DNA of 64,000 nucleotides from R-RK-3 sp963842775 (GCA_963842775.1 CAWJHQ010000006.1:1-64000), one strand, 5' to 3'. Counted from the first letter of the stretch, positions 36,665 through 45,343 are shown. A program made the numbers and translations. Notes: generated by a model from the letters alone, not told the origin.

Positions 36665-36703
36665 CTCGCAAGGAACGCTCGCAGCGAGAGCGTTCCTGCG
36701 AGG
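36665..36703. terminator. Long hairpin between convergent genes
   Basis: CTCGCAAGGAACGCTC and GAGAGCGTTCCTGCGAG form a stem of about 16 pairs with one bulge and a loop of five. It lies between the recombinase stop and the stop of the convergent gene at 36711. No T-run is seen, so its role as a two-way terminator is inference. Confidence 0.55.
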
Positions 36704-36710
36704 CGAAGGG

Positions 36711-37343
36711 CTATATCCGCATTTTCCACACTGAGTAATGTAGGATTTCAAAGTCAGACACCAGCTTGCCTATGGTCTTGGTGACGGCGAGTAATCCCCC
36801 CGGATCGTTTACAAAGCCAAGCAGGTAACCACCGCTGCCGACTTTGCTTGTCCAGCGCAAGATCTCGGCTTCCGAGGTCTCCTGCCCCCAGCTGCCGTCA
36901 ATGAGGAGAAATTCGAGCGCCCCTTCATCGACCGCCGGATCCTCCGTCCCACTCATATAGTCAACATACCTCATTCGTTCCGGAAAACGGTGCCCCAGGT
37001 TGAGAAGGCGCAGCCTCCATGGACTTAATTGACGATGCGATGCCCAGGAGACGACCACCAGTCGAAGCGCCGCATTCATCGTCAGCAGGTGTTCACAAAC
37101 ACCCTCGCTCCCTGTGCCCATCACGGCTCCGTAGGACATGCCTAGACGGTTGATGACACGCGAGGCTACAGACCAGCGCCTCAAGGCGCGTTTGTAGCTC
37201 TGCGGTTCTGACGGATGATGCGGCAACTGAACCGGTGAAGACTGGAGCAATTCGGGGGCAGGCGCCGGCTGGTGGTGCGTTGCGGCGGACGGGCAGTCGT
37301 CAACGCTCGGAGACTGCGGATTGGCATGGCTTTGCGCTACCAT
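36711..37343 (-). CDS. Hypothetical protein, distant methyltransferase-like
   Basis: A 210-residue protein with a proline-rich first 50 residues, then RWSVASRVINRLGMSYGAVM GTGSEG (two blocks) and LRLVVVSWASHRQLSPWRLR. Further on, LEFLLIDGSWGQETSEAEIL and GSGGYLLGFVNDPGGLLAVT resemble the second half of Rossmann-like class I methyltransferases of the Methyltransf_24 kind (D, then W, then GG-x-L-x-G). The canonical glycine-rich SAM loop is not clear. It is therefore a weak family suggestion. It stands between a recombinase and a Crp/Fnr regulator, and its transcript would begin just downstream of the regulator gene. Confidence 0.5.
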   Translation of the reverse strand: MVAQSHANPQSPSVDDCPSAATHHQPAPAPELLQSSPVQLPHHPSEPQSYKRALRRWSVASRVINRLGMSYGAVMGTGSEGVCEHLLTMNAALRLVVVSWASHRQLSPWRLRLLNLGHRFPERMRYVDYMSGTEDPAVDEGALEFLLIDGSWGQETSEAEILRWTSKVGSGGYLLGFVNDPGGLLAVTKTIGKLVSDFEILHYSVWKMRI

Positions 37344-37411
37344 CTCGATCGACTTTCATTGGATTGAAGCTGTTGTGATCAGCCGCTGAGGGCTGCGGGC
37401 TGACGCCGCGA

Positions 37412-38146
37412 TTACGCGTTCAGATCCGCCCAACAATACCGCTCAAGCGCGGCAGCATTGGTGATCACGATCTGCCGGCGAGCCACCTTAATGAAGCCGC
37501 ACTGCTGAAACCGCGCCACGATCGCATTGATCGTCTGGCGCGAATGCCCGGTCATATCGGCTAAGTCGCTTTGGGTCATGTGGAGTACGGATAGGCGGAG
37601 TGAGCTGTCATTTTCCTTGGCGTTGCGGTCCAGAGCCGCGAGCCTGCTTCCGACCTGTGCGATTGCGGTTGGGCGCCGCATGCCCGTGACAAAATTGAGC
37701 AGCGTCGACAGACGCATTTCCACCAGGGTGCAAAGCGCCCGCGCACCTTCGGGCGTGTGCAGCAACGCGTTGGGAATTTTGAACACAGGGATGTGTAGCA
37801 CTTTCACCCGGCCGAAGGCGCGCGCCGACATCATCATGGGTTTTTGCGCGGTCAGGGAAATCGCCCCAAACCAATAGCCTGCCCCCGCAACATGAAACAG
37901 GACGCGCCGACCCGAATGGTCGATGGTTTCGAAATGAACCGCCCCCTGTATCAGGCCGTACAGCCCTTGTGGCGGGGCTCCTTCCAGGAACAGGGAATGA
38001 CCTGCCCGGCACTCGACCACTCTTCCGGCTAAGAATAATGCCCGTGCAAGAGCATGCGGCAGGCTGCTGAACCAACGTCCTCGTAAAAACTGTTGAAAAT
38101 CTAGATTTTGCGTGTAATTCCCCTCAATTGGCGATATAAGTGACAT
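37412..38146 (-). CDS. Crp/Fnr-family transcription regulator (copy 1)
   Basis: A regulator of about 244 residues. The cyclic-nucleotide-binding-like barrel covers about 25-150 (GHSLFLEGAPPQGLYGLIQG, FETIDHSGRRVLFHVAGAGY). The C-terminal winged helix has TQSDLADMTGHSRQTINAIV as recognition region. No N-terminal cysteine cluster is present, so it is not an oxygen-sensing Fnr with an iron-sulfur centre. The cAMP-binding arginine is not evident either. It is a clear paralogue of the regulator at 39989. I chose the ATG at 38146, ten codons inside the open frame. The ligand and targets are unknown; sulfatase and FGE genes nearby are candidates. Confidence 0.88.
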   Translation of the reverse strand: MSLISPIEGNYTQNLDFQQFLRGRWFSSLPHALARALFLAGRVVECRAGHSLFLEGAPPQGLYGLIQGAVHFETIDHSGRRVLFHVAGAGYWFGAISLTAQKPMMMSARAFGRVKVLHIPVFKIPNALLHTPEGARALCTLVEMRLSTLLNFVTGMRRPTAIAQVGSRLAALDRNAKENDSSLRLSVLHMTQSDLADMTGHSRQTINAIVARFQQCGFIKVARRQIVITNAAALERYCWADLNA

Positions 38147-38668
38147 GTCGGTACCCCCACGTGAATCAAAAGACACCCCCCTCTTCGTGAGTACTTCCCC
38201 AATCCCAGGATACCTGCAAAAATTTCGGACGCAAATCGATCCTAATCTATATCTGTCTCATTTTTACTGTATGCATAGGTTCATATAGGAAAATATGAAT
38301 AGCCATCTCATTGAGACAACTTGTGAAAACGCGGTTTGACAAAAATTCACCAAAATCATGGGGAAATTGTGCAAGTAATCGCCGCTCCCGTAAGAACGTT
38401 TCCATAAGGCGGGAAAATCGAGCAACGCATTCTAAGCAGGCGGCGTGAAGTCACCTGCTCCAGGCCCGGGTATCTTGCAGCATCTCGGCCGCGGGCGCCG
38501 AGTTCGATACCCAGGCCTGGAGGCCAAGTGGACCATCCCTCCCCATTGGCACCACTTAGCGGAGGAATTGACCGCTTCCGCTTAGGCTGGGCTCGAGAAG
38601 CGTCAATTCCGGCACGCGTCACTATCATCGCCTGCCGCTGAGCGGACAATCCCCGCTTGGGGGGAGGC
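38147..38668. other. 522 bp intergenic region without recognised gene
   Basis: It lies between the LuxR-type gene and the Crp copy 1 gene, both on the minus strand. It is AT-rich around 38220-38360, where the promoter of the Crp gene is expected. A partial palindrome of TGTCTCA (about 38253) with TGAGACA (about 38311) is visible. No good coding frame is seen. Confidence 0.45.
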
Positions 38669-39430
38669 TTATGGAATCAGGTGGCGGCGAAGCGCTTGCG
38701 CGACGGCATGGACGCGGCTGTGAACTGCCAGCTTATCCTGGGCCTTTTTAAAATGGCTACGGACCGTTTCTTCGCCCAGCCCGAGCATCTGCGCCGTCTC
38801 CCTTACCGGATAGCCGACTGAGGCGAGGCGCAGCACCGCCAGCTCGCGAGGCGTTAATGGCCTCCGCCCTTCGCCTAGGCGCTCGCTGTGGAACTCTACC
38901 AACTTGTGCAGCCGGATGGCCGCAAATGTCGCACCCATGAAGAGAATGGCGCGGGCTTGTGGGGTCATGACGCTCGAGAGCACCTGCCGCGACCAGTAGG
39001 CGATCGCCCATCTGCCTCCGACCGGGCAGGTGAGGCTGTCGCGCATTCCATACTTCAACGAGAGTTCATGCGGCCAGCGCTCGACCCCCAGCGGTTGCAA
39101 CAGGCGCAAAATTTCAGACATTGTGAAGGGGGCGAGGGTGAGTTGCGCAAGCGTAAGCGCCGCGCCTGGATATTTGCGGCTGAGCTCATCGTATTCCTGC
39201 CACCAGCCTTTGGGAACGCTGTTATGCACGAATGCCATTCGCGCATCCCAATCGCCCCACCTGATCGGAAACATGACCGCACCGAGCACGTTCAGCTGAC
39301 AGATGCTCGAGGTGATCTTGTGTAGCTCGTCCAAGACGATATCGGGCGATTCCATCTCATCGACAGTGTTGGTGAACTGAAGAAGCGCGCCGCCCAATTT
39401 CTGGATGTTCCAGTTTCCGACGCTGGGCAT
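38669..39430 (-). CDS. LuxR-family regulator, solo with degenerate signal-binding domain
   Basis: A 253-residue protein with quorum-sensing LuxR layout: an N-terminal sensor-like domain (about 20-170) and a C-terminal helix-turn-helix (LTPRELAVLRLASVGYPVRE, then GEETVRSHFKKAQDKLAVHS). In the sensor part, GWWQEYDELSRKYPGAALTL corresponds to the region where classical LuxR proteins keep the Y-x(3)-Y...DP acyl-homoserine-lactone contacts, but the Asp-Pro pair is missing. No luxI synthase gene is in the window. It thus looks like a LuxR solo that binds something else or responds without ligand. It sits between two paralogous Crp/Fnr regulators. Confidence 0.85.
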   Translation of the reverse strand: MPSVGNWNIQKLGGALLQFTNTVDEMESPDIVLDELHKITSSICQLNVLGAVMFPIRWGDWDARMAFVHNSVPKGWWQEYDELSRKYPGAALTLAQLTLAPFTMSEILRLLQPLGVERWPHELSLKYGMRDSLTCPVGGRWAIAYWSRQVLSSVMTPQARAILFMGATFAAIRLHKLVEFHSERLGEGRRPLTPRELAVLRLASVGYPVRETAQMLGLGEETVRSHFKKAQDKLAVHSRVHAVAQALRRHLIP

Positions 39431-39988
39431 AGCCGAAGCCCTCCTGAGCTTCTTTCGGCGAATTGCTGACGCGGTTCCTTCTCAGTGACCGCTTGAGACT
39501 TGCTTTAAGCGAACGAGCGGTATGGACAGGCACTGCGCCGACTGCCCCCATGCAGGAATAGTGTGCGATGTGCGGAGTTAAAGTCGTCAGCAATTAGACA
39601 AGTGGCATTTACCAAAACATCACGAAATCGAGGCGGGGTTTGACATCGCGTCAGGTAAGTCGATTATTCTGTCGAGCGGAACTGCGAGCCCGCACTGCCC
39701 CGCAACTATAATTCCGGAAAATATCACCAACTGATCAGTTATCCGGGAGAGAAGCCGGGTACTGAGATCCCACAACAGCGGTCTTGCCTGCATTTTCGGC
39801 AGATCGGCGTGCATTCACTTCGTCAGATTCGAAGATTGCTAGGATGGATGTGGTTTTCGCATTAACTCTATCCTGATAAAGCTAATTTTTGTCATTTTAA
39901 CAAGGCGCTGAATGTCGTGAATGCGACAGGCTTATTATTCCCCGGGGTGTAAACCTTTGTAAAGCTTAACACCGGGAGCTTGTCGTAA
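39431..39988. other. 558 bp divergent control region without recognised gene
   Basis: It lies between the LuxR solo (minus) and Crp copy 2 (plus). It contains several AT-rich stretches near 39840-39950, where the promoter of the Crp gene should lie. No frame with a plausible product is seen. The region is long for two simple promoters, so a small RNA or multiple operators are possible, but nothing specific is visible. Confidence 0.45.
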
Positions 39989-40735
39989 ATGTCCTCCGCC
40001 CAACCGATCCACGACTGGAAAAATCAACAATACTTCCGACAACTGCGCAGCGGCATCTGGTTTAGCAGCCTGCCCCTTCCGGCTGCGCATGCCCTGTTCA
40101 CGGCAGGGACTTCCGTCGAATATCCGGCAGGGCAGTTGGTGTATCTGGAAGACTCGCCGAACAAGGGTCTGTTCGGGATCATCGAAGGCACCGTGCATTT
40201 CGAAACGGTCGACAACTCTGGCCGGCGCATTCTCCTGAACGTTGCCGGGCCGGGATACTGGTTCGGTGACGTTGCCGGACCACCGGAAGGCCGGACGATG
40301 ATCTCGGCCCATGCCTTCCAAAGGGTCCGGGTATGGCGGATCCCGGTCTTTGCGCTGCGCCGGCTGCTTCGCGAGATACCTGATCTTTGCAAGGCCTATG
40401 AGCAGCTCACGGCGATGCGGATCTCCACTCTGCTTGAGCGCATTTGCGTCATGCACAGACCTGGAGCGCTGGTGCAGGTGGCCGGCTGCCTGGCGCTGTT
40501 ACACCGTACGCTGAAGGAAAATGCTCCGGCCTCCCATTCTTCCTTCATTTATATGACGCAGAGCGATCTGGCCGACATGACCGGCCTCTCCCGCCAAACC
40601 ATCAATGGCATCATCGGTCAGCTTGAGCAGGAAGGACTGATCAAGGTCCAGCACCGGAAGATCGAGATCCAGAATTCCGAAGCACTGGACGAGTACTACC
40701 TGAACAAAAGCTCCAATTATTCGATGCTGGCCTAG
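39989..40735 (+). CDS. Crp/Fnr-family transcription regulator (copy 2)
   Basis: A 248-residue paralogue of the regulator at 37412. The sensor barrel has GQLVYLEDSPNKGLFGIIEG and FETVDNSGRRILLNVAGPGY. The winged helix carries MTQSDLADMTGLSRQTINGI, nearly identical to that of copy 1. No iron-sulfur cysteine cluster is present. The gene ends 58 bases before the formylglycine-generating enzyme on the same strand, so it may be co-transcribed with it and control it. It is the best candidate regulator of sulfatase maturation in this window. The signal it senses is unknown. Confidence 0.9.
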   Translation: MSSAQPIHDWKNQQYFRQLRSGIWFSSLPLPAAHALFTAGTSVEYPAGQLVYLEDSPNKGLFGIIEGTVHFETVDNSGRRILLNVAGPGYWFGDVAGPPEGRTMISAHAFQRVRVWRIPVFALRRLLREIPDLCKAYEQLTAMRISTLLERICVMHRPGALVQVAGCLALLHRTLKENAPASHSSFIYMTQSDLADMTGLSRQTINGIIGQLEQEGLIKVQHRKIEIQNSEALDEYYLNKSSNYSMLA

Positions 40736-40793
40736 GCCCCTCCCGGCACATCGCGTGCGGGCGACCGCGCCCACAAGTCTTAAGAGGCGTAAC

Positions 40794-41816
40794 ATGTTAC
40801 TCAACCGCAAGCTCCGCACCACTTACGCAGCCAAGCTGAAGCGCCAATTCGAGGACGCACCCATCTACATTCCCGGCGGTACGTTCCTCATGGGATCAGA
40901 TGCTCATTATCCGGAGGAGGCCCCGGCTCACAAAGTTACCGTCCCCCCTTTCTGGATGGATCGCACGCCGGTTACCAACCGGCAATTCGGGGCCTTCATC
41001 CGCGCCACTGGCTATATTACGACCGCGGAAAAAATACCCGACGCATCCGATTATCCGGGTGCGCTTCCAAATATGCTGTTTGCCGGATCGCTGGTGTTCG
41101 ATCCGCCGAGAGAACCGGTCGACCTGCGGCATTCATGGAAATGGTGGACCTATAGAAAGGGGGTGAACTGGCAGCATCCCTATGGCCCGGGCAGTTCCAT
41201 AGCTGGCCGCGATCATTATCCGGTGGTGCACGTCACTTTCGAAGATGCCGCGCGCTATGCCGCATGGGCGGGCAAAGATCTGCCGACGGAGGCAGAGTGG
41301 GAGTTCGCCGCACGCGGCGGCCTGGAAGGCGCCGATTTCGCGTGGGGTAACGAATTTGCTCCGGACGGCAGGCAAATGGCCAACACCTGGCAAGGGCAGT
41401 TCCCAATCCAGAATTCCCGGCTCGACGGTTATGAACGGACCTCCCCAGTGAGGACCTATCCGCCCAACGGATATGGACTCTACGACATGATCGGTAATGT
41501 TTGGGAGTGGACCAAAGACTACTACTCCGCGAGGCACGATCCGTTCGGCGTGCAGTCCTGTTGCTGCTCTGATAAGCCGAGCAGCGACGCCGTCGAACGC
41601 AGTTATGATCCGCGCGAGTCCGCCATCAGGATTCCGCGAAAGGTGCTGAAGGGCGGCTCGCATTTGTGCGCTCCCAATTATTGCCGCCGTTATCGCCCTG
41701 CCGCGCGCCATCCGCAGCCGGTCGATACCTCGACCTGTCATATTGGCTTCCGCTGCATCACACGCGAGCGGTCCGGGGGCGAACCGAAGGCGTCCTTTGA
41801 CGGCGAGACGCGATAG
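40794..41816 (+). CDS. Formylglycine-generating enzyme (SUMF1/FGE family)
   Basis: A 340-residue enzyme that oxidises the cysteine of the sulfatase motif to formylglycine with O2 and copper. The fold starts with YIPGGTFLMGSDAHYPEEAP, followed by FWMDRTPVTNRQFGAFIRAT, LPTEAEWEFAARGGLEGADF, and YDMIGNVWEWTKDYY. The active-site pair is present: C292 and C297 in GGSHLCAPNYCRRYRPAARH, the L-C-x(4)-C-x-R-Y-R signature that marks true FGEs. The protein has no signal peptide, so it acts in the cytosol before export. RBS AAGAGGCG precedes the ATG. It is the likely maturase of the three sulfatases at 23433, 25089 and 32550. Confidence 0.93.
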   Translation: MLLNRKLRTTYAAKLKRQFEDAPIYIPGGTFLMGSDAHYPEEAPAHKVTVPPFWMDRTPVTNRQFGAFIRATGYITTAEKIPDASDYPGALPNMLFAGSLVFDPPREPVDLRHSWKWWTYRKGVNWQHPYGPGSSIAGRDHYPVVHVTFEDAARYAAWAGKDLPTEAEWEFAARGGLEGADFAWGNEFAPDGRQMANTWQGQFPIQNSRLDGYERTSPVRTYPPNGYGLYDMIGNVWEWTKDYYSARHDPFGVQSCCCSDKPSSDAVERSYDPRESAIRIPRKVLKGGSHLCAPNYCRRYRPAARHPQPVDTSTCHIGFRCITRERSGGEPKASFDGETR

Positions 41817-41883
41817 AGCAGCATCCCGCTGACAGCGGGGACGCATTCTCCAGGCGCGAGAAACAGCGCGAGTGTGAGTAACC

Positions 41884-42471
41884 ATGCAGACCACAGCACT
41901 GCCTAAAAAAATCTGTCTGCTGATTTTTCTTCTGTTGCTGGCCCTTGCGAGCGGCATTGGAGTGGCGCGAGCGGCGCCGGACAGCTCCGGCGAGATGCCC
42001 TTCGCCTCAGAGCGGCTTTCCAATCCGGGGGCAATCACCCTTGGAGCGAAACCCCAAGCTTCCCACGGTGCGCCCGAAGACCTCGCAACAGTGGCGCTCA
42101 ACCTGATGGGGCGCCACACGGATAATGATGGCGACGTCCTCGATGGCTCGAACGCCTATGTCGTCGAGATCCCCGATGAACCTCCCCCCGATGCGGAGTG
42201 GTCTCTCACCATCTACAAAGTCCGCGACAAGCAGGATCTTCGTGACGGCCTTCCCATGGAAGAGATCGGGGCGATAACGCATGCAGCAAGAAAGTCTTTG
42301 GGCACGCCGATCAGGATCCCCATTCGCGCGGCCTCTACGCAAGGTCCTGCCACGTCGGCATCTCTGCCGGCGCCTGAGGGAAATTTCTATCTGGTCCTTC
42401 GGATTCGTCAGGTGAGCCGCGACACACCTGAGACCGATTTTGAACCACCGCAAATCTGGAAGACGAAATAG
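41884..42471 (+). CDS. Exported DUF1214-like protein
   Basis: A protein of 195 residues with an N-terminal hydrophobic signal (KKICLLIFLLLLALASGIGV, then ARAAP). The middle, LDGSNAYVVEIPDEPPPDAE followed by WSLTIYKVRD, matches the DUF1214 pattern (LdGsnxYvlxf...PPxxxFWSlTlYd). The proteins usually have a longer C-terminal half, so this is a short or divergent member. It lies 67 bases behind the FGE gene on the same strand and may be co-transcribed with it. Role unknown; DUF1254/1214 proteins are exported and frequent near sulfatase and envelope genes. Confidence 0.7.
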   Translation: MQTTALPKKICLLIFLLLLALASGIGVARAAPDSSGEMPFASERLSNPGAITLGAKPQASHGAPEDLATVALNLMGRHTDNDGDVLDGSNAYVVEIPDEPPPDAEWSLTIYKVRDKQDLRDGLPMEEIGAITHAARKSLGTPIRIPIRAASTQGPATSASLPAPEGNFYLVLRIRQVSRDTPETDFEPPQIWKTK

Positions 42472-42480
42472 GCCGAGCGC

Positions 42481-42593
42481 TGATCGGCAGATATGCTCCC
42501 CACAAGCACACCAAGGTGCGCCGTTGGCTCGACCGCCACGAGCGCTTCACCTTCCACTTCACCCCGACCTCGTGCTCCTGGCTCAACGCGGCG
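42481..42593 (+). mobile_element. IS630-family transposase remnant
   Basis: In one frame the DNA encodes GRYAPHKHTKVRRWL and then RFTFHFTPTSCSWLNA. This is the conserved C-terminal DDE block of IS630 transposases, including the region of the last acidic motif. Both ends are lost: the frame reaches neither the upstream catalytic part nor the expected VEGFFA continuation. It is a relic of about 110 bases lying directly after the exported DUF1214-like gene. Confidence 0.8.
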
Positions 42594-42689
42594 CCCCTTG
42601 TACCGCCCCCTTGCGACGAAACCGCCGATCCGGCGATGGAACCCCGGATCGGCGGCGTGAATGGCGCCCGACCTGTCGCAGCCCGTTCG

Positions 42690-43241
42690 CTACCCGCCCA
42701 CTGCATAGGTCAGGATCACCCCGCCGGTCTTGAGCGGGCGCGCGCTTTCGAGGCGCATCTTGACTTGGCTGTCCTGCGGCTTGAAGAGCGGATTGCCGCC
42801 GCCCAGCACCACCGGGGCGAGGCAAACGCGGTATTCGTCGACGAGCCCGGCGGCAAGCAGCGAGGCGAGCAGGTCCGCGCTGCCGAACACGTAGATGTCC
42901 TTGCCGTCCTCCGCCTTGAGACCCCTGACCGCCTCGGCCGCATCGCCCTTCAGGAGCCGCGTGTTGTTCCACGTCGCCTCGCCCAGCGTGCGGGTCGCCA
43001 CCGCCTTTTCGATCGAGTTCATCATGTCGGCCACATCTCCGGTTGCTTTGGTCCAGTGGTCGGCCATGCCCTCATAGGTGCGCCGCCCGAAGAGCACCGT
43101 GCCGATTTCGTTGCCCTGCTCCAGCGAGAACGCATGGAGCTCATCGCCCCAGACCGTCTCATGGAAGCCGAGGTCCCATGGGCTCCGGCCCTCGAAATAG
43201 CCATCGAGCGTCATCAAATTCCAAGCCACCAGCCGTCTCAT
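42690..43241 (-). CDS. Dihydrofolate-reductase-like (RibD C-terminal domain) protein
   Basis: A protein of about 183 residues of the RibD_C/DHFR-like fold. It starts MRRLVAWNLMTLDGYFEGRS, has GTVLFGRRTYEGMADHWTK, the nucleotide-binding GKDIYVFGSADLLASLL, and LVDEYRVCLAPVVLGGGNPL. It is expected to bind NADPH and reduce a small molecule; these stand-alone homologues have no defined substrate. AGGAGA upstream supports the ATG at 43241 over the longer open frame starting at 43313. It is divergent from the HxlR regulator at 43352, about 110 bases away, the usual arrangement of a regulator and its target. Confidence 0.88.
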   Translation of the reverse strand: MRRLVAWNLMTLDGYFEGRSPWDLGFHETVWGDELHAFSLEQGNEIGTVLFGRRTYEGMADHWTKATGDVADMMNSIEKAVATRTLGEATWNNTRLLKGDAAEAVRGLKAEDGKDIYVFGSADLLASLLAAGLVDEYRVCLAPVVLGGGNPLFKPQDSQVKMRLESARPLKTGGVILTYAVGG

Positions 43242-43351
43242 CGCATGTCTCCTCTGCGCGTTGCGCCTTGTCATTACCAATTGCATTATGCAACTAGTTG
43301 CTAAATAGATCAACCGATGCGATATTGCAAGCGGTTTTTTTAGAGGCCCCG

Positions 43352-43861
43352 ATGCGCAACGAACAAAGATCCGGCTGCCCCATCAATTTGAGCCTCGAAA
43401 TCTTCGGCGATCGCTGGAGCCTGATCATCATTCGCGACATGATGTTCGGCAACCTCCGGCACTTCCGCGAACTGCTCTCGCAATCCGAGGAAGGCATTGC
43501 CTCCAACATCCTGTCGGCGCGACTAAAGCACCTGCTCGATCTTGGCATGATCACCAGGGCCGATGACCCGACCCACAAGCAGAAGGCGATCTATAGCCTG
43601 ACCGAAAAGGCTATCGAGCTTGTGCCGGTCTTCGCCATGCTCGGCGCCTGGGGCCGCCGCCACCTGCCCGTCAGCCGTGAACTGTCCATCCGCGCCCAGC
43701 TCCTTGAGGAGGGCGGACCGGACATGTGGGCAGCCTTCATGGAAGAACTGCGCACCCTGCATCTCGGCACGCCCAAAAAGCCCGGCGCGCGCCCGGTCTT
43801 TGCCGAGCTGCGCGCCGCTTACGAAAAGGTGCTGGCGGAGGTCGAGACCGAGGCGGGCTGA
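43352..43861 (+). CDS. HxlR-family transcription regulator
   Basis: A winged-helix regulator of 169 residues. CPINLSLEIFGDRWSLIIIR is the HxlR hallmark, with the single cysteine near the N-terminus. FRELLSQSEEGIASNILSAR is the recognition part and TRADDPTHKQKAIYSLTEKA the wing. The C-terminal extension of about 50 residues is longer than in minimal HxlR proteins. HxlR regulators often respond to aldehydes, quinones or disulfide stress through that cysteine. It is divergent from the DHFR-like reductase at 42690 and probably controls it. The ATG at 43352 fits the family length; an upstream start would add 18 residues. Confidence 0.9.
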   Translation: MRNEQRSGCPINLSLEIFGDRWSLIIIRDMMFGNLRHFRELLSQSEEGIASNILSARLKHLLDLGMITRADDPTHKQKAIYSLTEKAIELVPVFAMLGAWGRRHLPVSRELSIRAQLLEEGGPDMWAAFMEELRTLHLGTPKKPGARPVFAELRAAYEKVLAEVETEAG

Positions 43862-44326
43862 GGCGTCGGCTAACAGGACGTTTGGTACGAGGCCCTAATA
43901 TAGCGGACCTTGCCGGCCCTTCGTCAGACTGCAGTGTAAAGCGCTGGTCGTGCCGATCTGCTCTTGCGTGTAGGTGTGATCTCCGGCCGTGTAGACGTGA
44001 TCCTCATCGATCACCTGCATCCATTGCTTTCGCCTTCAGGTCTGCGGGAAAGCGCCCGGTCAATCACTTTCACGATGTCGGACAGATAGTTGCTGGTGGC
44101 CAGCATGAAACTGCCGCTAGTCGCGAAGTCCTCGTGGCAGGCATCTTCGGGATGCGGCGCTGATCAACAGCTCGCGAGCTCAAAGGCGAAAGGATTACCA
44201 TCTGGTTGGAGCCTTGATGCGATGCCGAGGTCGCTCCATCTGAGGTTAAGGAAACGGATGAACCTCATATCAGGCCATCGGTCGCAGCCGGGACGCCAGA
44301 TCGCATCGCGTTAGGCGGGAGAAACC
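43862..44326. other. 465 bp without recognised complete gene
   Basis: On the minus strand near 43900-44015 a short frame reads QVIDEDHVYTAGDHTYTQEQ and ends at a TAG near 43899. It looks like the C-terminal scrap of a protein, but I cannot name it. The rest shows no plausible frame. The right end supplies the ribosome binding site of the monooxygenase at 44327 (GGCGGGAGAAACC). Confidence 0.4.
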
Positions 44327-45343
44327 ATGACGACGCTGTCAATCCTGGATCTGGTCCGCGTCACCGAGGACACCGACGCTCGCGGCGCGCTTTATAATGC
44401 CCGCGATCTTGCGAGCCATGCGGAAGCTTGGGGCTATCGCCGCTTCTGGGTGGCCGAGCATCACAACATGCCCGGGATCGCGAGCGCGGCGACATCGATC
44501 GTCATCGCCCATATTGCGGCCGGTACGCAGAGCATTCGGGTGGGAGCGGGCGGCATCATGCTGCCGAACCATTCCCCGCTGGTCATAGCCGAACAATTCG
44601 GTACGCTGGCGCGCCTGTTCCCTGACCGCATCGACCTTGGGCTCGGCCGGGCGCCGGGAACTGATCAGCGCACGCTGCGCGCGCTGCGGCGTTCTCCCGC
44701 GGCGGCAGAGCATTTTCCGGAGGACGTGCTGGAACTGCAGGCATATCTTGCTCCGCTGCAACCGGACCAGCACGTCCAGGCGGTACCGGCCGCAGGAACG
44801 AAGGTGCCGCTCTGGATTCTCGGATCGAGCCTGTATGGCGCCTCGCTCGCGGCGGAACTCGGCCTGCCCTATGCTTTTGCGTCGCATTTTGCCCCGGATC
44901 AGCTTCTGCCCGCCTTGCAGCTATATCGCAGCCGCTTCAAACCTTCCGAACAGCTCGACCGGCCTTACGCAATGATTGGCGTCAACATCATCGCAGCTGA
45001 CAGCGATGCTGAGGCGCGCCGGCTGGCCACAACGCAGCAAATGTCCTTCGCCAACCTCCTTCGCGGTGCCCGCGGCATCAGCCGTCCGCCGATCGACGAC
45101 ATCGAGAGTTACTGGACATCGGGTGAAAGGGCGCAGGCCATGCATATGCTTGCCCGCTCGATCATCGGTTCCCCGCATAGCGTTGTGGCGGGCGTCGACG
45201 CGCTCGTCGCAGAGACCGGCGCCGACGAGTTAATGATCGTCTCCGACATTTACGACCACGCCGCGCGGCTGCGCTCCTTCGAGCTGATCGCCGCATGCGG
45301 GGAGCGCAGCGAGTCTCCGGTCACATCCGCCGAAACGGTATGA
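44327..45343 (+). CDS. LLM-class flavin-dependent oxidoreductase (luciferase-like)
   Basis: A 338-residue luciferase-like monooxygenase of the MsnO8 type. It starts with LSILDLVRVTEDTDARGALY, then YRRFWVAEHHNMPGIASAAT, IRVGAGGIMLPNHSPLVIAE, FGTLARLFPDRIDLGLGRAP and WILGSSLYGASLAAELGLPY. These motifs form the TIM barrel and the FMN phosphate site. The enzyme uses reduced flavin, supplied by a separate reductase, and O2 to oxidise an unknown organic substrate. It stands alone on the plus strand, convergent with aroQ. Confidence 0.92.
   Translation: MTTLSILDLVRVTEDTDARGALYNARDLASHAEAWGYRRFWVAEHHNMPGIASAATSIVIAHIAAGTQSIRVGAGGIMLPNHSPLVIAEQFGTLARLFPDRIDLGLGRAPGTDQRTLRALRRSPAAAEHFPEDVLELQAYLAPLQPDQHVQAVPAAGTKVPLWILGSSLYGASLAAELGLPYAFASHFAPDQLLPALQLYRSRFKPSEQLDRPYAMIGVNIIAADSDAEARRLATTQQMSFANLLRGARGISRPPIDDIESYWTSGERAQAMHMLARSIIGSPHSVVAGVDALVAETGADELMIVSDIYDHAARLRSFELIAACGERSESPVTSAETV

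Noticed and set aside
38669..39430. Complete quorum-sensing system
   Set aside because: No luxI-type synthase is present and the signal-contact Asp-Pro is missing, so only a LuxR solo is claimed.
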